Notes: generated from the sequence alone by a model not told the origin. A stretch of 64,000 bases of DNA from Loxodes magnus (GCA_946699065.1 CAMPDV010000139.1:372001-436000); one strand, 5' to 3'; shown: positions 1 through 12,775, counted from the first letter of the stretch. Translations and numbers: made by a program.

Positions 1-640
1 TAGAACTAAATTAAAGCCAAAAATGCAGGTATTAATTTGTAAATTTAAGAAAAATATAATTGTAAAAAGCAAGAAGAGAGAAAAGCGTAAAATATGATAA
101 GAGTTTTGCATAAAAAGAAAAAACTTAAAATTAGTATTTAAGAAAAAAATTTAGAGTAAGGAAACAGAAAAAATTTAAAAAAGAGAAATCAAAATTTTGT
201 AAAAAGAAAGAAATTTAAAAGAGGAAAAAAAGTACATAATTCTAAGAAACTAAAGATAAATAGAAATAAATAAAACATAAAAAATAGAAATAAATAAATG
301 CTTTTATAAGAGATTTATACTCAAAAGATTTTTGGAACGAAAAAAAATAAAAAAAAGAATAACGAAGGTAGAAGCAGGAAAAATATCTAGAGAGTAAAAT
401 GAGGTGAATGAGTCGAATATAAAAAGAACAATAAAAGGAAAAAATCCAAAACCATTTTTGTTCAGCTTTTACGCTAAAGAAAATGTTGTTTATTTATAAA
501 TGTTTAATTGCAAATAATTTTTTAAGCATTTTGTACTAAAATTAAAAAAATACGCTTTTATATAAAGATAAAATATAAAAACCTTCAATCAAGGAATTTT
601 CCCTTTTTAAGCTTTTATAAAATAATATATATTATAATGT
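1..640. other. AT-rich DNA without a recognisable gene
   Basis: The sequence is A-rich with many short poly-A runs. No frame gives a recognisable motif. It precedes a GC-richer SINE-like insertion. Confidence 0.5.
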
Positions 641-644
641 TGCT

Positions 645-968
645 AATAAATAGGGAGGAGCAATCCTCTAACTGATCATGACTTAAGATCTGGTACCAGG
701 AAGTACCCATAGGCAAAGAACCGAACAAGAATCTTGGTAAGAGCCAAGAGAGAAGACAAGGACTAAAGAGGTATCAAGTAACATTATTGATGAAAGATGC
801 CAGATTCTAAAGTCTCTTAGTGAGCATTCCGATCACGTCCTATAGAAGACAAAATTCACAAAAGATGCTAGGCCTGTGGAAGACTTCAGAAATTTTTTTT
901 TGATTTAAAAAACTTTATTAAGTAACTGCGCGCCATTAAGGTACAACGCGCTCTCTAATCAAATTAAT
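645..968 (+). mobile_element. SINE-like element, family A, copy 1
   Basis: A GC-richer island of about 320 bp in AT-rich DNA. It aligns by eye with 56425-56725: both share the stretch around AAGAATCTTGG, a following GAGCCAAGAG, then GATGCCAGA. Both end in a tail resembling the LINE 3' end (GCGC..TACAACGCGCTCTCTAATC here). It has no protein-coding motif. I could not identify a tRNA, 5S or 7SL head, so SINE is an inference from length, dispersal and LINE-tail sharing. Confidence 0.65.
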
Positions 969-2100
969 TTGTTATTAAATATTTATTCACAAACAAATAA
1001 AGCATTTTATAATAAGCTTATTAAACTATAAATAGCAGGCTTTATAAATAAATTATCAGTTTTCTAGTAATAAAAAATCCTAGATGTCATAAAATATTTT
1101 TCAAGAAATGAAAATATTATGGTTATCATACCATTTTTTAAAGATGAAATAAAAATTTTCTGAATAATGGCTAAATAAACTATTTGAATTTAGAACATAA
1201 CAACAAGAATAAAAATTTAGAAAAAAGAAAGAAAATATGAAGAATTTAAATTGCTTTAGAAGATAAACACAGAAAAGATGAAGATAAACCTACAAAAAAA
1301 TCTGGCTTAATTTATAATTATATGGGATTTTGGAGAAAAGATCTAGAAATGAAATTATATTTAAATGAAATTGAATTTATAAAAAAGAATCAAAATATAT
1401 GAACATATTTGAAAATGCTAAAAAGAATAAAAAGGTAAATTATATTAAAATTTATTTAAATTAGCGATATATAAATAAAACGAATAAAAAGTTGAAAATA
1501 TTTCCAAAATTTAATTAAAAATTAATAAAGCAAATTTACAATAAAATAGAGATGAATATTTCAATTTGAAAATAATAAAAAAGAATGAAATTGTAAAGCT
1601 AATTTATTTAGGAAATATGAGTGTAATTTAAGTACAAAAATAAATAATAAGATATTTAAAAATACTTTAAATATAGAAAGCACAAACTAACTCAATGAAG
1701 TGATAATTTATATACCACACTTTTCAATATGAAAACCCAATACTATAATATCTCACTTCTTATCTTCATTATCTAATTAGATCGCATTTTTTAGCTTTTA
1801 ATAATGATAATTTTGATAACATTTTTCATTTATTAAAATTATGAAGTAACAATCACTAAAATATTACATTAAATTTTATCTCAATAGATTATAAATCTTT
1901 CAATATGTTTAATATTATAAAATCATTTTTGCTAACTCTATTCTAGTTTTACTCAACTTTGTATTGTATTTTGTTAATAATTATTTAGAATATATAATAT
2001 TTGATATAGTAAGCTTGTAAATTATATTACAAATATATAACAAAAATTTGCATTTATTTAGTATTTATACTAGCGTTCAGAACCAAAAAAGAGGAACTTA
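969..2100. other. AT-rich intergenic DNA
   Basis: Very AT-rich, with no motif-bearing frame on either strand. It separates the SINE-like copy from the start of the LINE. Confidence 0.5.
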
Positions 2101-2110
2101 AGTATAGAAA

Positions 2111-5100
2111 ATGAAAAGTAAGGAAATAAGAACGTTTTTGCTTATGAAAATAGATTTACTTCAAGATTAAAAAACTTTTAAGAGGATAAGATATAAAAAA
2201 TCAAGATTGCCTGTCAATATTAATGGTAGTGAGGTTAAAAAAATAATGATTGAAGAATTTATTATGGAAACAACTTAGACATGCTTTCAAAAAGCGAAAC
2301 GTGGTAAAAGTATAAATGTTTTCCTATTATATTAAAGCGATATAGAACTTAATTTAGACATTCAGATCAAGGTTGAGTAGTATGTATAATTGTAAGAGAT
2401 GATATAATAGTAGAAACTATCTAGTATTAATTTAGAAAGATATATCACATCTAAGATTTCCAATATGTTGATACATCATGCTATATGCCAAGTAAAGAAT
2501 AAAAGGTTCGATATCAAAAACTAAGCTTATGATTATATCAACACTTTGCTTACTTAATTTCCAAATAATATATAAATACTGGTAAGAAGAAGGAAAAGAT
2601 AGATAATAAATGGAAAAAAGATAAACAAGGGGAAAGAACTAATAATGAAAAGAATAAAGAAGTAGCGAATGATAGATAAGAAGAAGAGAAGGTGGAGGAG
2701 GAAGATGAACAAAAAGAAGAAATGGAGAAGTGGAAGCAGAGAGAATGGATGGAAAAGAAAAGAAAAAGAAATTATAAAAATAGGGACAGCAAATGTTAGG
2801 GGAGATTGAAGTGCAAAGGAGGCACTAGCTAAATTAATGACTAAAATAAGTATCCACATAATGGCAATGTAAGAGTTTTATAACGAAGACTAAAAATATA
2901 TGAATAATATAATAAGATTTAAAAACTTAATAAATGTGGGATCAAAAAAAGAGAAAGGGTAGCTTTCTATATTACAAATGACATATGTAATGAGATTAGA
3001 GAGATATAGAATGAAGTGATTCAAAGGACGCTTTTTGGAGAAGCGAGAGAGATTGCCATAGTAGTAAGGAAGGAATTGGCAGTAATAAATGTATATGCAC
3101 CTGTTACAAATAACAATGAGTAATATGAACCTTTCTACAATTTAAAGAATAAATTTAAACTATAAGCAATAGAGGAGGAATTAATGTAATGATCATTGGA
3201 AATTGAAATACGCACATAGAGAAATGACTACCAAAGAAAACAAACTAAGCTGGAAAGAGAATGGTAAAGTTTACGGAGCAAAATAATTTAATATACATAG
3301 ACCAATTGAAATGGGTATTTAAGTTCGCTAAAACAATTAATATAAAATAGATTACTTTGTAATTGAAGAGATAATGAGAGAAAAGGTGATTTTTATTACT
3401 CATACAAAATAGGAGACCATAGACCCGGTATTATATAGATTGTGAAATAATTTATAAAACTATAAAAGATAGAAAAATAAACTACCTACTATTAAACAAA
3501 AAAGAGATTTAAAAATAATTTGAAAGATTTGATGAAGAAAATATCTAAGAAGAAGAAATTAATAACCTAAACGGTAAATAAATTTATAAATGATAAAAGA
3601 AAAAGAAATAAGAAGGAGTTTAAATGGTATGAGGAACAATTAAAACAGAAAACATAAAGTTATATAAATACTCAGAAACAACAAAATAGTGTAATACATC
3701 TTTCAGAAAAGTCAGCAAACAATTTAAAGTAAATGGTAAAGAACAAGAAGAAATAAATGAAAATAAATAAAATGATTAATATTGGGAATGACGAAGAGTA
3801 AGGAAAAAAGATAAAAGGAATTAATTTAAGCTATTTATGGACAATGTAAATAAAGCAAACCTGACAGAAATGTGGAAGAAACTAAAAAACCTAATTAATA
3901 GAAAAAAATTAATTAATATACTTATCAAAAGAAGATATTAAGACTTTCAGGGATGAATGACAGTAGTTATATGGAGATGGCGATAATATGTTACTAACTA
4001 AATTCTTAAACAAGAGAAAAATAGTGGTAAACGAATATGAAATTTGAGAAAGTATTAACTAATTGGTGAAATGAAAAGCAGCAGGACCTGGTGAAATGAA
4101 AAGCAGCAGGACCTGGTGAAATATAAGTAGGAACAATTTTAGCAGCTGTAAAAAAATTAATAGAAGTAACTTGCAAAATATAGCTAAGATGATTTAAGAG
4201 GGAGTAATACCTTAGGAAATTAAATAATAATACATAGTATTGATTTACAAACAAGGAGGATAAATGAAACCGAAGAACTATATACCAATCTCTTTATTGA
4301 ATCATGCCTTAAAAATTATAGACGCATCAATTTTCTAGCAATTGAAAGGATATCTACATAATGATGAAAGCGAATACTAATATGGTTTCAAAAAAGGTAA
4401 ATCAGCTCACTATAAATCTTCAATCTAATAACAGTATAAGAAGGATTATGCGGAATAAAAAAGATACTTTTGTGATATTTGTTAATATTAAGAAAGCTTA
4501 TACTCAGTACAAAGGAAAGATATATGATAAATCCTAAACAATCTAAAAATACCGGATTAGATAATAAACTTCTAGCAAACTTTTATCGAGGAGAAGATAT
4601 TTAATCGAAAATCAATGATTAAATAGCGAATTCATTTCCAACAAATAAAGGACTAAAATAGGGAAACATAAAATCGCCGAGACTACTTAACTTGATAATA
4701 GTAAGACTTCATGATAGCTTGGAAGATTAAAAACTAGGAATTATGATAGAATATAAAAATGAAGAGGGATGAGCATAAGATTTATATGTTGGATATTTCC
4801 ATACGCAGATGACACGGGCCTAATAAGTGAATAGGAGTAATTAGAGGAAGTAATTGAAAATTTAACATTATAGGTAGAAAAATAAAAATTGGAAATTGCA
4901 GATAAAACAAAATGAATGATATGAAAAGAAGAAGAAAATAGTAACCGAAAAAATATTGGAAATACTATAGGGGTAATTTAAGAATCGAAAGAGTAACCAC
5001 CTCTCAGTACCTATGACATATAATAAGATTTTGAAACATATGGAGAATAGACTAGAATAAGCTTAAAAGATGTAAAAATGAATACTGGGAAAAATAGCGA

Positions 5101-6310
5101 TGAATAAGGGATTAAAACCAAATAACACAGAAAGGATGATAAAAACTTTCGTAAGAATAATTTTCAGCTATGGGACAGAAATGATTCCATATTGATAATA
5201 ATTTGTAGGAAAAAATAGATGGAGCAATTAGAAATAATATAAAGAAGATCTTAAATAAACATCATAGATGTCCCTTTTTAAGTTCAAAATAAGATGTTAG
5301 AACATGAATTGTAGTTAATAAATTTAAACATTACAAATCTCAGAATACATTTAAATTAAGAGGCAAATTAATAGATAACTAAGGAAAAACATTAGACAGA
5401 TTAATGTTATAGCTAAGTAAAGAAGAGAACTTTATATTTGAATAATATTACACGACCATCAAATTAGAAATATAAATTGAGGACAAAGATATATTTATAG
5501 AAGATGGAAATAACAATTAAAAAGGGAAGAAAAACACTAATCGTGTAATTTGAGAATATAGAGAATACATAGAAGAAAGAGAAAGAATGGAGTAAATGAT
5601 AACTACATTACAATTTAGAAAAACATGATTTGATGAATATTTAATAGGATTATCCAAGTACCTGAGATATAATATAAAAAGAAAAGAAGAAGTATGCTAT
5701 ATATTTAGAATAGAACGAGATGCAATGTAGTTAGGATTGCTTAAAATAAAGACATCAAGTTGTGACAAGTCAATATCCTTTCTGCAATGATGCAAGAGAA
5801 AATGAAAGGCAACTCATAGAAAAAATATTTAAAATACAAAGAAGGGAGATAAATACTTATATGAAATCTAAGAGCAATAGGAGTAGAGAGATAAGGAGTA
5901 GAACTGCTTGATATAATATTTAGTAGGGTCAAATTCGAGAAATTCATTGGAACCCAAGAAAAGTTAAAAAGATCTAAAGCTGGCTTGATAACAAAAAATT
6001 ATATAAAATATATACTAAAAAAGGATACATAGAAAAGAAAATTGAATGAAAAAAAATAGGAAAATTCTTTAGAGTAGGAAAAGGATAATTTTTATGAATT
6101 TATAAAAGCTTGATTAAGAAGAAAAGAGTTAGAAACGAAAATTAGTAAGATATGTAAGAAAAAATAAAGGAAGCTAGCATTAAAGATCTAATAAGGAGTA
6201 AATAGATAAAAGACAGAAGAGCAAGAGATAATGTAGAAGAAATTGAAGAAGATATGCAATTAATAAAAGAAAAATTTATAATATCTGAAGGTTTACTTGA
6301 AGAAATGGAC
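2111..6310 (+). pseudogene. LINE ORF2: APE endonuclease plus reverse transcriptase, frameshifted
   Basis: The endonuclease part shows TANVRGDWS (about 2788) and, after a frame change near 2935, INVYAP (about 3090) and IIGNWNTH (about 3190), matching the conserved blocks of APE-type nucleases. The RT part shows KAAGPGE (about 4075), NYIPISLLNHALKII (about 4276), FVNIKKAYTQ (block A, about 4476), GLKQGN (block B, about 4650) and YADDTGL (block C, the catalytic aspartates, about 4801). At least two frame changes and one 25-bp duplication interrupt it. The end is followed by a C-terminal region also present in a truncated copy at 11745. The family is recognised from motifs only. Confidence 0.85.
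4064..4122 (+). repeat. 25-bp direct duplication inside the LINE
   Basis: The unit beginning TGGTGAAATGAAAAGCAGC occurs at 4064-4088 and again at 4089-4113, followed by the first nine bases of a third. Since 25 is not a multiple of three, it shifts the RT frame. Confidence 0.9.
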
Positions 6311-6328
6311 GTATATTGAACTACGGAA

Positions 6329-6378
6329 AGAACTGCGCATTAACGAGGTGCTACGCGCCCTATAATCAAATTTATTAT
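6329..6378 (+). repeat. LINE 3' tail shared with short elements
   Basis: The tail runs GAACTGCGCATTAACGAGG, then TGCTACGCGCCCTATAATC, then AAATTTATTATTATTTA. Recognisable copies lie near 917-965 (+), 11130-11180 (-), 11985-12035 (+), 52090-52140 (+) and 56655-56720 (+). They end LINE or SINE-like sequences, as expected if the tail is the RT recognition site. Confidence 0.8.
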
Positions 6379-6687
6379 TATTTAATAATTATACTTTTTT
6401 ACATTTATGAAGAAAAAATTATAAAATCTGTATTTATTTTCTGATTTTTTAATTATTATATCTTCCTCGCGAAAATTTATTCTTGATTATTTTTGCTGCA
6501 ATAATGAAAAAAACAATTTTTAATATTTTAGAAGTTTTTTTATCTTTTTTTAATTTTTTATATTTAATGCTAGTTTTATCAAAATGATATGCTAATTTTA
6601 TTAATTTTAATTTTGTTGATCAAAATTATTTAATTATTATTACTTTGTAATCATTTGCAAACAGTACCTTTTTTTATTCATTAAATA

Positions 6688-9078
6688 ATGGATTTGAGTA
6701 TCTGCTAGAATTGTAAAAAAGCATACGATTTGGAAAAAAAAGTGCCTAAAATACTTAGTTGTGGCTGCATCAAATGTTTGACTTGCATAAATTTATTTTA
6801 AGAAAGCACAGATTTCATAATATGTAAAACTCATGGCGAAAAAGTTAGTGTAGAGTCTAAAAATCTTAGAGATTTCAACATATTTGAATATTTCTAGCAA
6901 AAGTAGATAGAATTTGAAAAGAATTCAAATTTATTTGAGCTTATTCAAAATTTATCATCTTAAATCGTATAAAATAAAAATTGACTCCAAAACATTACTA
7001 GAAACGTTATTTATTTTTATAAATTATTAGCATGCTTAGTCTCATAGGTAATCAAATAGTTGTATCAAAAGGAAATACTAGAATGCTAATATAATATTGC
7101 TCTTTTTGAGAAATTACTTAAAAAACTAAGTATGATCAATAATATGTTTCTTCAATTACGAGCATATAGAGCGAAATCTGTTGAAGAATGTACAAGAAAT
7201 ATAAATTTTTAGAGTAAGATATCAAAAGCATTTGATTCTTTAAGTGATGAGATAACTTAAGTCAGTTAAACTCCAGCATAATAAGAGAATTTCTATAAAA
7301 TATAAGATAACATGAGAGAGAATATTTTCAAAATATTACGAAATCTCGGTAGTAGATATTAAGGTTAAGAATTTTCGATTTTTGAATTAGAGTATATCAT
7401 CAAGGAACATTTTGAGTCTGAAATAATATAGAATAAAGATTGAACTCTATAAGAGCAAAAATAATAAAAATAAATGGTTAGAAAAGATTTAAATTATACT
7501 TAATAACAAATCGAAAACAAGTAATCAAATGAAAAAGCAAGTTTATCTAAGAATTTCGAAAATGTCTAATAATTACAAAATATTATTCATGATATAACAA
7601 GATTACATCTTGATGTACCTTCAATTGCAAAAAGTTCCATAAATACGATTATTATAAATTAGAAAACAAATCTTTTATTAGAAATGAATCAAATAAATAC
7701 AATTACAGCCTAATAATCTCTTCTTTAAATCCTAAAAATTGCAAAAAATTAGCCCTAAATTTAATAAGCTTCAGTAAATGCCATATCTATGCTAAATTAT
7801 AAAAATGAGGCTTTTGCATGCTAAAATTTTTAAGGATTAGATTTACAAAATGCAGATTTATCAGACACAACTTTCTCAAACTGCAATTTATCTAATACTA
7901 ACTTATAACTAGCTAATCTACGAAACACTAAATTTGAAAACTGTAATTTGGATAACTCAAATCTAACTAATATCATTACAGAATATCCCCACGTTCTCTC
8001 TAGTCACTCACATAATGTTACATCATTATCTATTTCAAGTGTTTGCAATTAATTTATCTCAGGTTCAGATGATACAACAGTAAAAATATGAAACCTAGCA
8101 ACAGGAGAGTTAAAGAATACATTGAGTGGACACACTGATCGTGCATTATCTGTAGCAATATCAAGTGTCAGCAACTACTTAATATCAGGTTCTGCTGATA
8201 CAACAATAAAAATATGAAAATTAACTAAAAATTAATTAAAAAAAACATTGAGTGGACATACTGGTCCTGTATGATCTGTGGCTTTATCAAGTGACAGCAA
8301 CTATATAATATCAGGTTCTGCTGATAAAACTATAAAAATATGAAATCTAAAAACTGGAGAACTAAAAAGTACATTGAGTGGCCATGTTAAAGCTATATTT
8401 TCCGTGGTAATATCAAGTGATAGCAACTATATAATATCAAGTTCCTAAGATAAAAGCATAAAAATATGAGACTTAATTTCAAATTAATTGAAGACTACAT
8501 TGAATGGACACAAATATCCAGTAACTTCTGTAGCCATATCAAGTGACAGTTCCTATCTAATATCAGGATCAGTTGATACGACAATAATAAAATGAGATAT
8601 GATTACAGGATAATAATTAAAATTTTTATAAGGACATCAAAGAGCAGTATTATAAGTGATTATAACGTAGGATAATAGTTGAATAATATCAGGTTCATGA
8701 GATAGAACAATCAAAATATGAAATGCGCTAACAGGATAGTGTATATGTACTTTAAATGGCCATGAAAATTAGGTGGGAGCATTGGCAATATCGAATGACA
8801 ATAAATATTTATTATCAGGTTTAGGTAAATTTTGCAGTGGAAATGAGAGTTCTGAATATGGGGTGAGGAGATGAAATATCTAGAGATTACTAAATTCAAA
8901 ATAATAATTTAGTAAAAATTAATAAGAAAAGGTAAGTAATATTGAAGTTCTTCAATCGTATTTAAAGTAAGTGGATTGAAATCAAGTATATAAAGAGTAT
9001 GGCTTGAGATTCAAGAATTGTAGTATGAAAAATGTTATAATGAATGAGCGTGACAAGGAAAACTATATAAATAAATGA
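6688..9078 (+). CDS. RING-like zinc finger / pentapeptide / WD40 protein, copy 1
   Basis: ATG 6688 to TGA 9076-9078, with one 36-nt intron (8932-8967, GTAAGT..AAG). It gives 784 codons plus stop. Residues 1-60 hold a cysteine cluster (CQNC, SCGCIKCLTC, ICKTH) like a RING or other cross-brace finger. Residues 60-370 are helical and Q-rich. Residues 380-430 are pentapeptide repeats (A/N-x-L-x-x style, such as NADLS, NTNLQ). About residue 445 onward come seven to eight WD40 repeats, most with the final W written as TGA (TIKIW). It is probably a scaffold or ubiquitin-ligase-like protein; function is inferred from domains only. Its paralogue at 48002 has the same domain order and intron site, which fixes the stop. 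Confidence 0.9.
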
Positions 9079-9199
9079 TAAACTGAAAAAATTTAAAAAG
9101 TTAATTTAATTTTAATTTTAACTCAAAGCTTTAGGGTCATCTTTTATTAAGGAAACGCTTAATAAAATTTAAGAAAATAAAAGTTTTTATATCAATCGT

Positions 9200-10898
9200 T
9201 CAACTATACTTGTTTTCACCTGAATCAATTTCAAACTGAGATAATTATTCTTTCTCTTCTATAAGTTAATAGAATTTTTCTTCCATCTTCTTGTAATTTT
9301 TATCCAGTTTCTCTAAATAAATTCTAAGTTCATCATTGTCCTTTTAAAGTTGTTTATTTTGTTACTATTAATTATCAAGATCCTGTTTGAGTAATGTCAC
9401 ACTTAAGTCTATTGGCTTCTTTATATAAATACCTCCATAACAGTTTCAATATAACCTTCTTGATGTTCCAAATACTTTTCAGAGCTGCTCAAGCACTCTT
9501 TTTCACTTTAAACATTATCACCATTAATGTTCAGTTTTTTGAAAACAAAGGCAACGTTTTATTAAGGTTTTGAAGTAAAGATTTTAATGTGATTAAATTT
9601 TTGTTCAATTTCTATCTTATCTGCTTGAGGTTAGTGTTTTTTAATTTTTAATTAGACTTCTCTTCAATTTTCTATAGATTTGCTGGTAGGTCTTTTCTAT
9701 CAAACAAACTAGGAAGTTAAGGTTTCAATTTAAATCAAAATTTAATTTACCTAGCCTTTATCTTCCTTTTTTGATATTATAAAAGAAGCTTAAGATTCTA
9801 GTTTTCTGCCTTCAGGGTTTAAATTTATGTATTCATTTCTTAATTAAGGAATAAAGATAAATAATGTCTTGCTCATGGGGTTTCTCAAACTTTTTAAGTT
9901 TATTAGAGAATTCAGTATTTTCCAATCCTTAACAGGAGTAGATCAATCTTTTTTGAATTCTTGGTTCTTGTTAGTTAACTGAGACTTAAGATTGATCTAT
10001 TAGGTTAGAATTTAAGGTTTAGATTCCCTGATTTTTTCCATTTTTATTCAGGTTTTTAAAAATTAAACTAATTAATAATAATAATATAATATACTAAATT
10101 AAGTATTTGCGGGTTTGAGGAATCTCAACCTTATTTCCACTACCAGCCAGTGATTCTCCTGGAGGCTTAAAATAAAAGTTCAGGTCACTCGGTTTTTTCG
10201 GAGTTCTGGAACTCGATTGAAAAATTTTCTTTCTGTAAATTCTTCCGTATATCGTCACATAAATTCTTGCTAATTCTCTTCATACTTCTTTGCTGTTTCT
10301 CTTCATCTGTTCCTTATATATCTCGCATCTCTTGTAATTATGAAATTTTGATTAGTACAGGTAACATCTTTTGAGAATCCTTCTAATATTAGTTGTTTCT
10401 ATTTGCCTATCGTCTTCTACTTCAATTTTTATTTCTTAGGTTAAAGGTTCTATTCCTTTTTGTCCAAGTTGCTTTACTTCGATTTCTTTTTTGACTAATC
10501 TTTCTTCAGTATTTTAACTTTTTTCTAATAATTTTTTGTTTTCTTACCTTAATATTTTGACTTCTTCTTACAGAATTCGAGTAGATTTCAAAAGAGTTTC
10601 AATTAGTATTTATTCTTCATTTTTCTGTTTTTGTATTATCGGATTTCATATAGTTACTTGGTCTTGGTTTAGGAATAAAATCAGTATTTTATCATTCGTT
10701 TTACTCTGTTTCTGTTTATTTAAGTTCTTATTTTATTTAAGATTGTCTTTAATTTTCCACTGTGGGAGGTTATTAAGATTAAGAAATTATTATTTTACTA
10801 AAGAATACATGGTGGATAAAGAATTAGAAGTCTCTGGTTTTTGCTCCTTTATTTATGGAACCTAAAAAATTACCCTTCTTCTTGAGACCTTCTGCCAT
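9200..10898 (-). CDS. Coiled-coil protein, five exons
   Basis: Starts at ATG 10898 and stops at TGA 9200-9202. Inferred introns are 10834-10873 (40 nt), 10028-10094 (67 nt), 9709-9750 (42 nt) and 9383-9432 (50 nt), all GT..AG. The spliced frame is exact at 499 codons plus stop. The protein has heptad-like helices around residues 95-180 and again at the C-terminus (QLQKDNDELRIYLEKLD), with a basic middle rich in R/K/Y and a PKKPSDLNFYFKPPGE stretch. No family is recognised. It converges on WD40 copy 1 with a 121-bp gap. The second intron is the least certain; without it the gene would split in two. Confidence 0.65.
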
Positions 10899-11124
10899 TA
10901 AAAAAAATTAATTAATTAAGTATGCTTTAGTTCTATAAATAAAAGATAAAAAAGAAATTTAAATTAATTAATTGCTAAAACTTTAAAATTTAGATTTTAG
11001 ACATAGACACCAAAGAAAAAGTTTAAGCATAGACTTCGTAAAGAATAAATTAAGAAATAGTTAAGAAAAAGAAAATCGAACAAATCAAATAAAGCAAAAA
11101 GAGAGTAATCAAAAATTAAATAAA

Positions 11125-11475
11125 TAAATTCGATTATAGAGCACGTAGCACTCTCGTTGGTGCGCAGCTCTTTAAATTAATTTTATTTAATGTCGAAAAA
11201 ATATTTTATTGATCTCTCTATCTTGTTTCTCTTCCTGCAGTACGTCCCTGTAATTTTTCCTTCCAAAGCATAGGATGTAATATGCGATTACGGGTATATT
11301 TCTCTACCTATGATGAAGAACATTTCCTCCTGGCATTCAGAGTTCTCCAGCTTGTCGCATCTTCCTTCTCTTGTTATTAATTTCTCTTCTTCCGATTTAT
11401 CCTCCATCCGCGCTCACTTTTTTTAACCTTACTGGGTCTCCAAGCAGCATACAAAGGAGAGTTTTTTCCACTCTA
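11125..11475 (-). mobile_element. SINE-like or truncated retroelement with the shared tail (minus strand)
   Basis: On the minus strand a GC-richer body of about 280 bp ends in the shared tail (GAGCTGCGCACCAACGAGAG, then TGCTACGTGCTCTATAATC) at 11130-11180. A segment near 11225-11250 closely matches the gag-like ORF region at 47400 (CTGCAGGAAGAGAAAC), so part of the body may derive from that element. Confidence 0.65.
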
Positions 11476-11744
11476 TTTAAATTAAATTATTTAATAAAAA
11501 TTACAAAAATAGTTTAAAGTATAAAAAGCGTAAAATTAAAAATGTAAATATTTAGATTTTATTTAAAAAATAAAATCTAAATTAAAATATAAAAGTAAGC
11601 CACAATGTATTTTAATCGAAATCAAAATAAATAAAAATAAGAAAGTTATATTTTATTCACGTTTAGAAGCATATAGGTTAAAGATGATGAAAAATTTAGC
11701 AAAAAGTAATAAAAAATGTAAAAAAGAAAATAGAAATGACGATA

Positions 11745-12040
11745 GAGCAGGAAAAGGATAGTTTTTATAAGTTTAGAAATCTTTAATGAAAAAGAGTTAG
11801 AAACGAAAATTAGTAAGATATGTAAGAAAAAATAAAGGAAGCTAGCATTAAAGATCTAAAAAGGTGTAAATAGATAAAAGACAGAAGAGCAAGAGATAAT
11901 GTAGAGGAAAATGAAGAAGAATTTCTATTATCTGAAGGTTTACTTGAAGAAACGGACATATATTGAAAAATGGAAAGAACTGCGCACCAATAAGAAGCTA
12001 CGAGCTCAATAACCAAATTTATTATTACTATTTTATACTA
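11745..12040 (+). mobile_element. 5'-truncated LINE copy (3' end only)
   Basis: Matches 6060-6378 over almost its whole length: GAAAAGGATA, GTTAGAAACGAAAATTAG, AAAGACAGAAGAGCAAGAG, CTGAAGGTTTACTTGAAGAA, then the shared tail at 11985-12035. It lacks a segment after GATAATGTAGA relative to the longer copy. 5' truncation is typical of LINE insertion. Confidence 0.9.
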
Positions 12041-12228
12041 GTAGAACTCAAAATGGCAGCAGTTTTAAAATTAATGTCAATAATAAATAAACTAAACTTA
12101 GAAATTCTGAAAATTATTTTATCTACACAGTTGCAAAATATATCAGAATTGTGATATGACTATAGCCTTGAAAGTTACTAAAAAATAGAAAGAAATTTAT
12201 CCAGTAATTATTATTCAGCAAGTGTGAA

Positions 12229-12775
12229 TCATAATTTAAAAGATAAGCATTTTCTTATCTAAATAGTATCATCCAATAAAGCTAAATAACTACTAAAATG
12301 AAATAAATGCTTTGTTAAATTATAGCGTTTTCATTTCTTCCAAAGTCCCTTACCTTAAATAATGATCTTAGCTATAATTCGGCTAATTTTTTATCTTTGT
12401 GTAGCTTTTATTTAAGATATTCTTTTTAATCCTATCAGTACGACTGAAGTTTCAACACAAGTGACTCCATTCAATTTATCCATATTTCACTTTAGTAGAT
12501 CTAAGCATCCAAAAGATTTTTCTAGCTTTAGTTCTCATTGAATCTTCTATTATAGCTAAGGTAGTATTATTAAACTAGCCTTTCTATACAACTCTTGATC
12601 TTATTTACTCATAATCTTTTAGATGTTTATAAGGAAGTAATGTTATCTACTTAGGTGATTAAAGGTATTCCTTTATATTCCTTAGTCTTTATATAATTCA
12701 CCTTATTTCTCCTTTCAACTAGTGATCATATATAGTAGCTTAATGATAAGATGAGGAGTATTTTATTACACTCAT
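12229..12775 (-). CDS. Small unassigned protein
   Basis: ATG 12775 to TGA 12229-12231 with one 61-nt intron (12293-12353, GTAAGG..TTAG), giving 161 codons plus stop in exact phase. It is basic and moderately hydrophilic, with segments such as KGEIRWIIQRLRNIKEYLQ and KARKIFWMLRSTKVKYGQIE. No family is recognised. Two TGA codons lie just upstream of the ATG in the same frame, which supports this start. The frame was chosen over the opposite strand because it has many more acidic residues and a clean splice. Confidence 0.55.

Larger units (their letters stand above)
2105..6380 (+). mobile_element. LINE-type non-LTR retrotransposon, nearly full length but broken
   Basis: Read with TAA/TAG as Q and TGA as W, the plus strand shows, in order: an N-terminal region of about 220 codons (from 2111), a lysine/arginine-rich linker (about 2580-2780), an APE-type endonuclease domain and a reverse transcriptase. 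It ends in a 3' tail (6329-6378) that recurs at 11985-12035 and on several short elements. Several frame changes are needed, so this copy is probably dead. No separate ORF1 is seen just upstream. The clade is not assigned. Confidence 0.85.

Noticed and set aside
2554..8899. Several hydrophobic minus-strand frames
   Set aside because: They are antisense to the LINE and WD40 coding sequence; the F/L/I/Y richness is the complement of A-rich codons.
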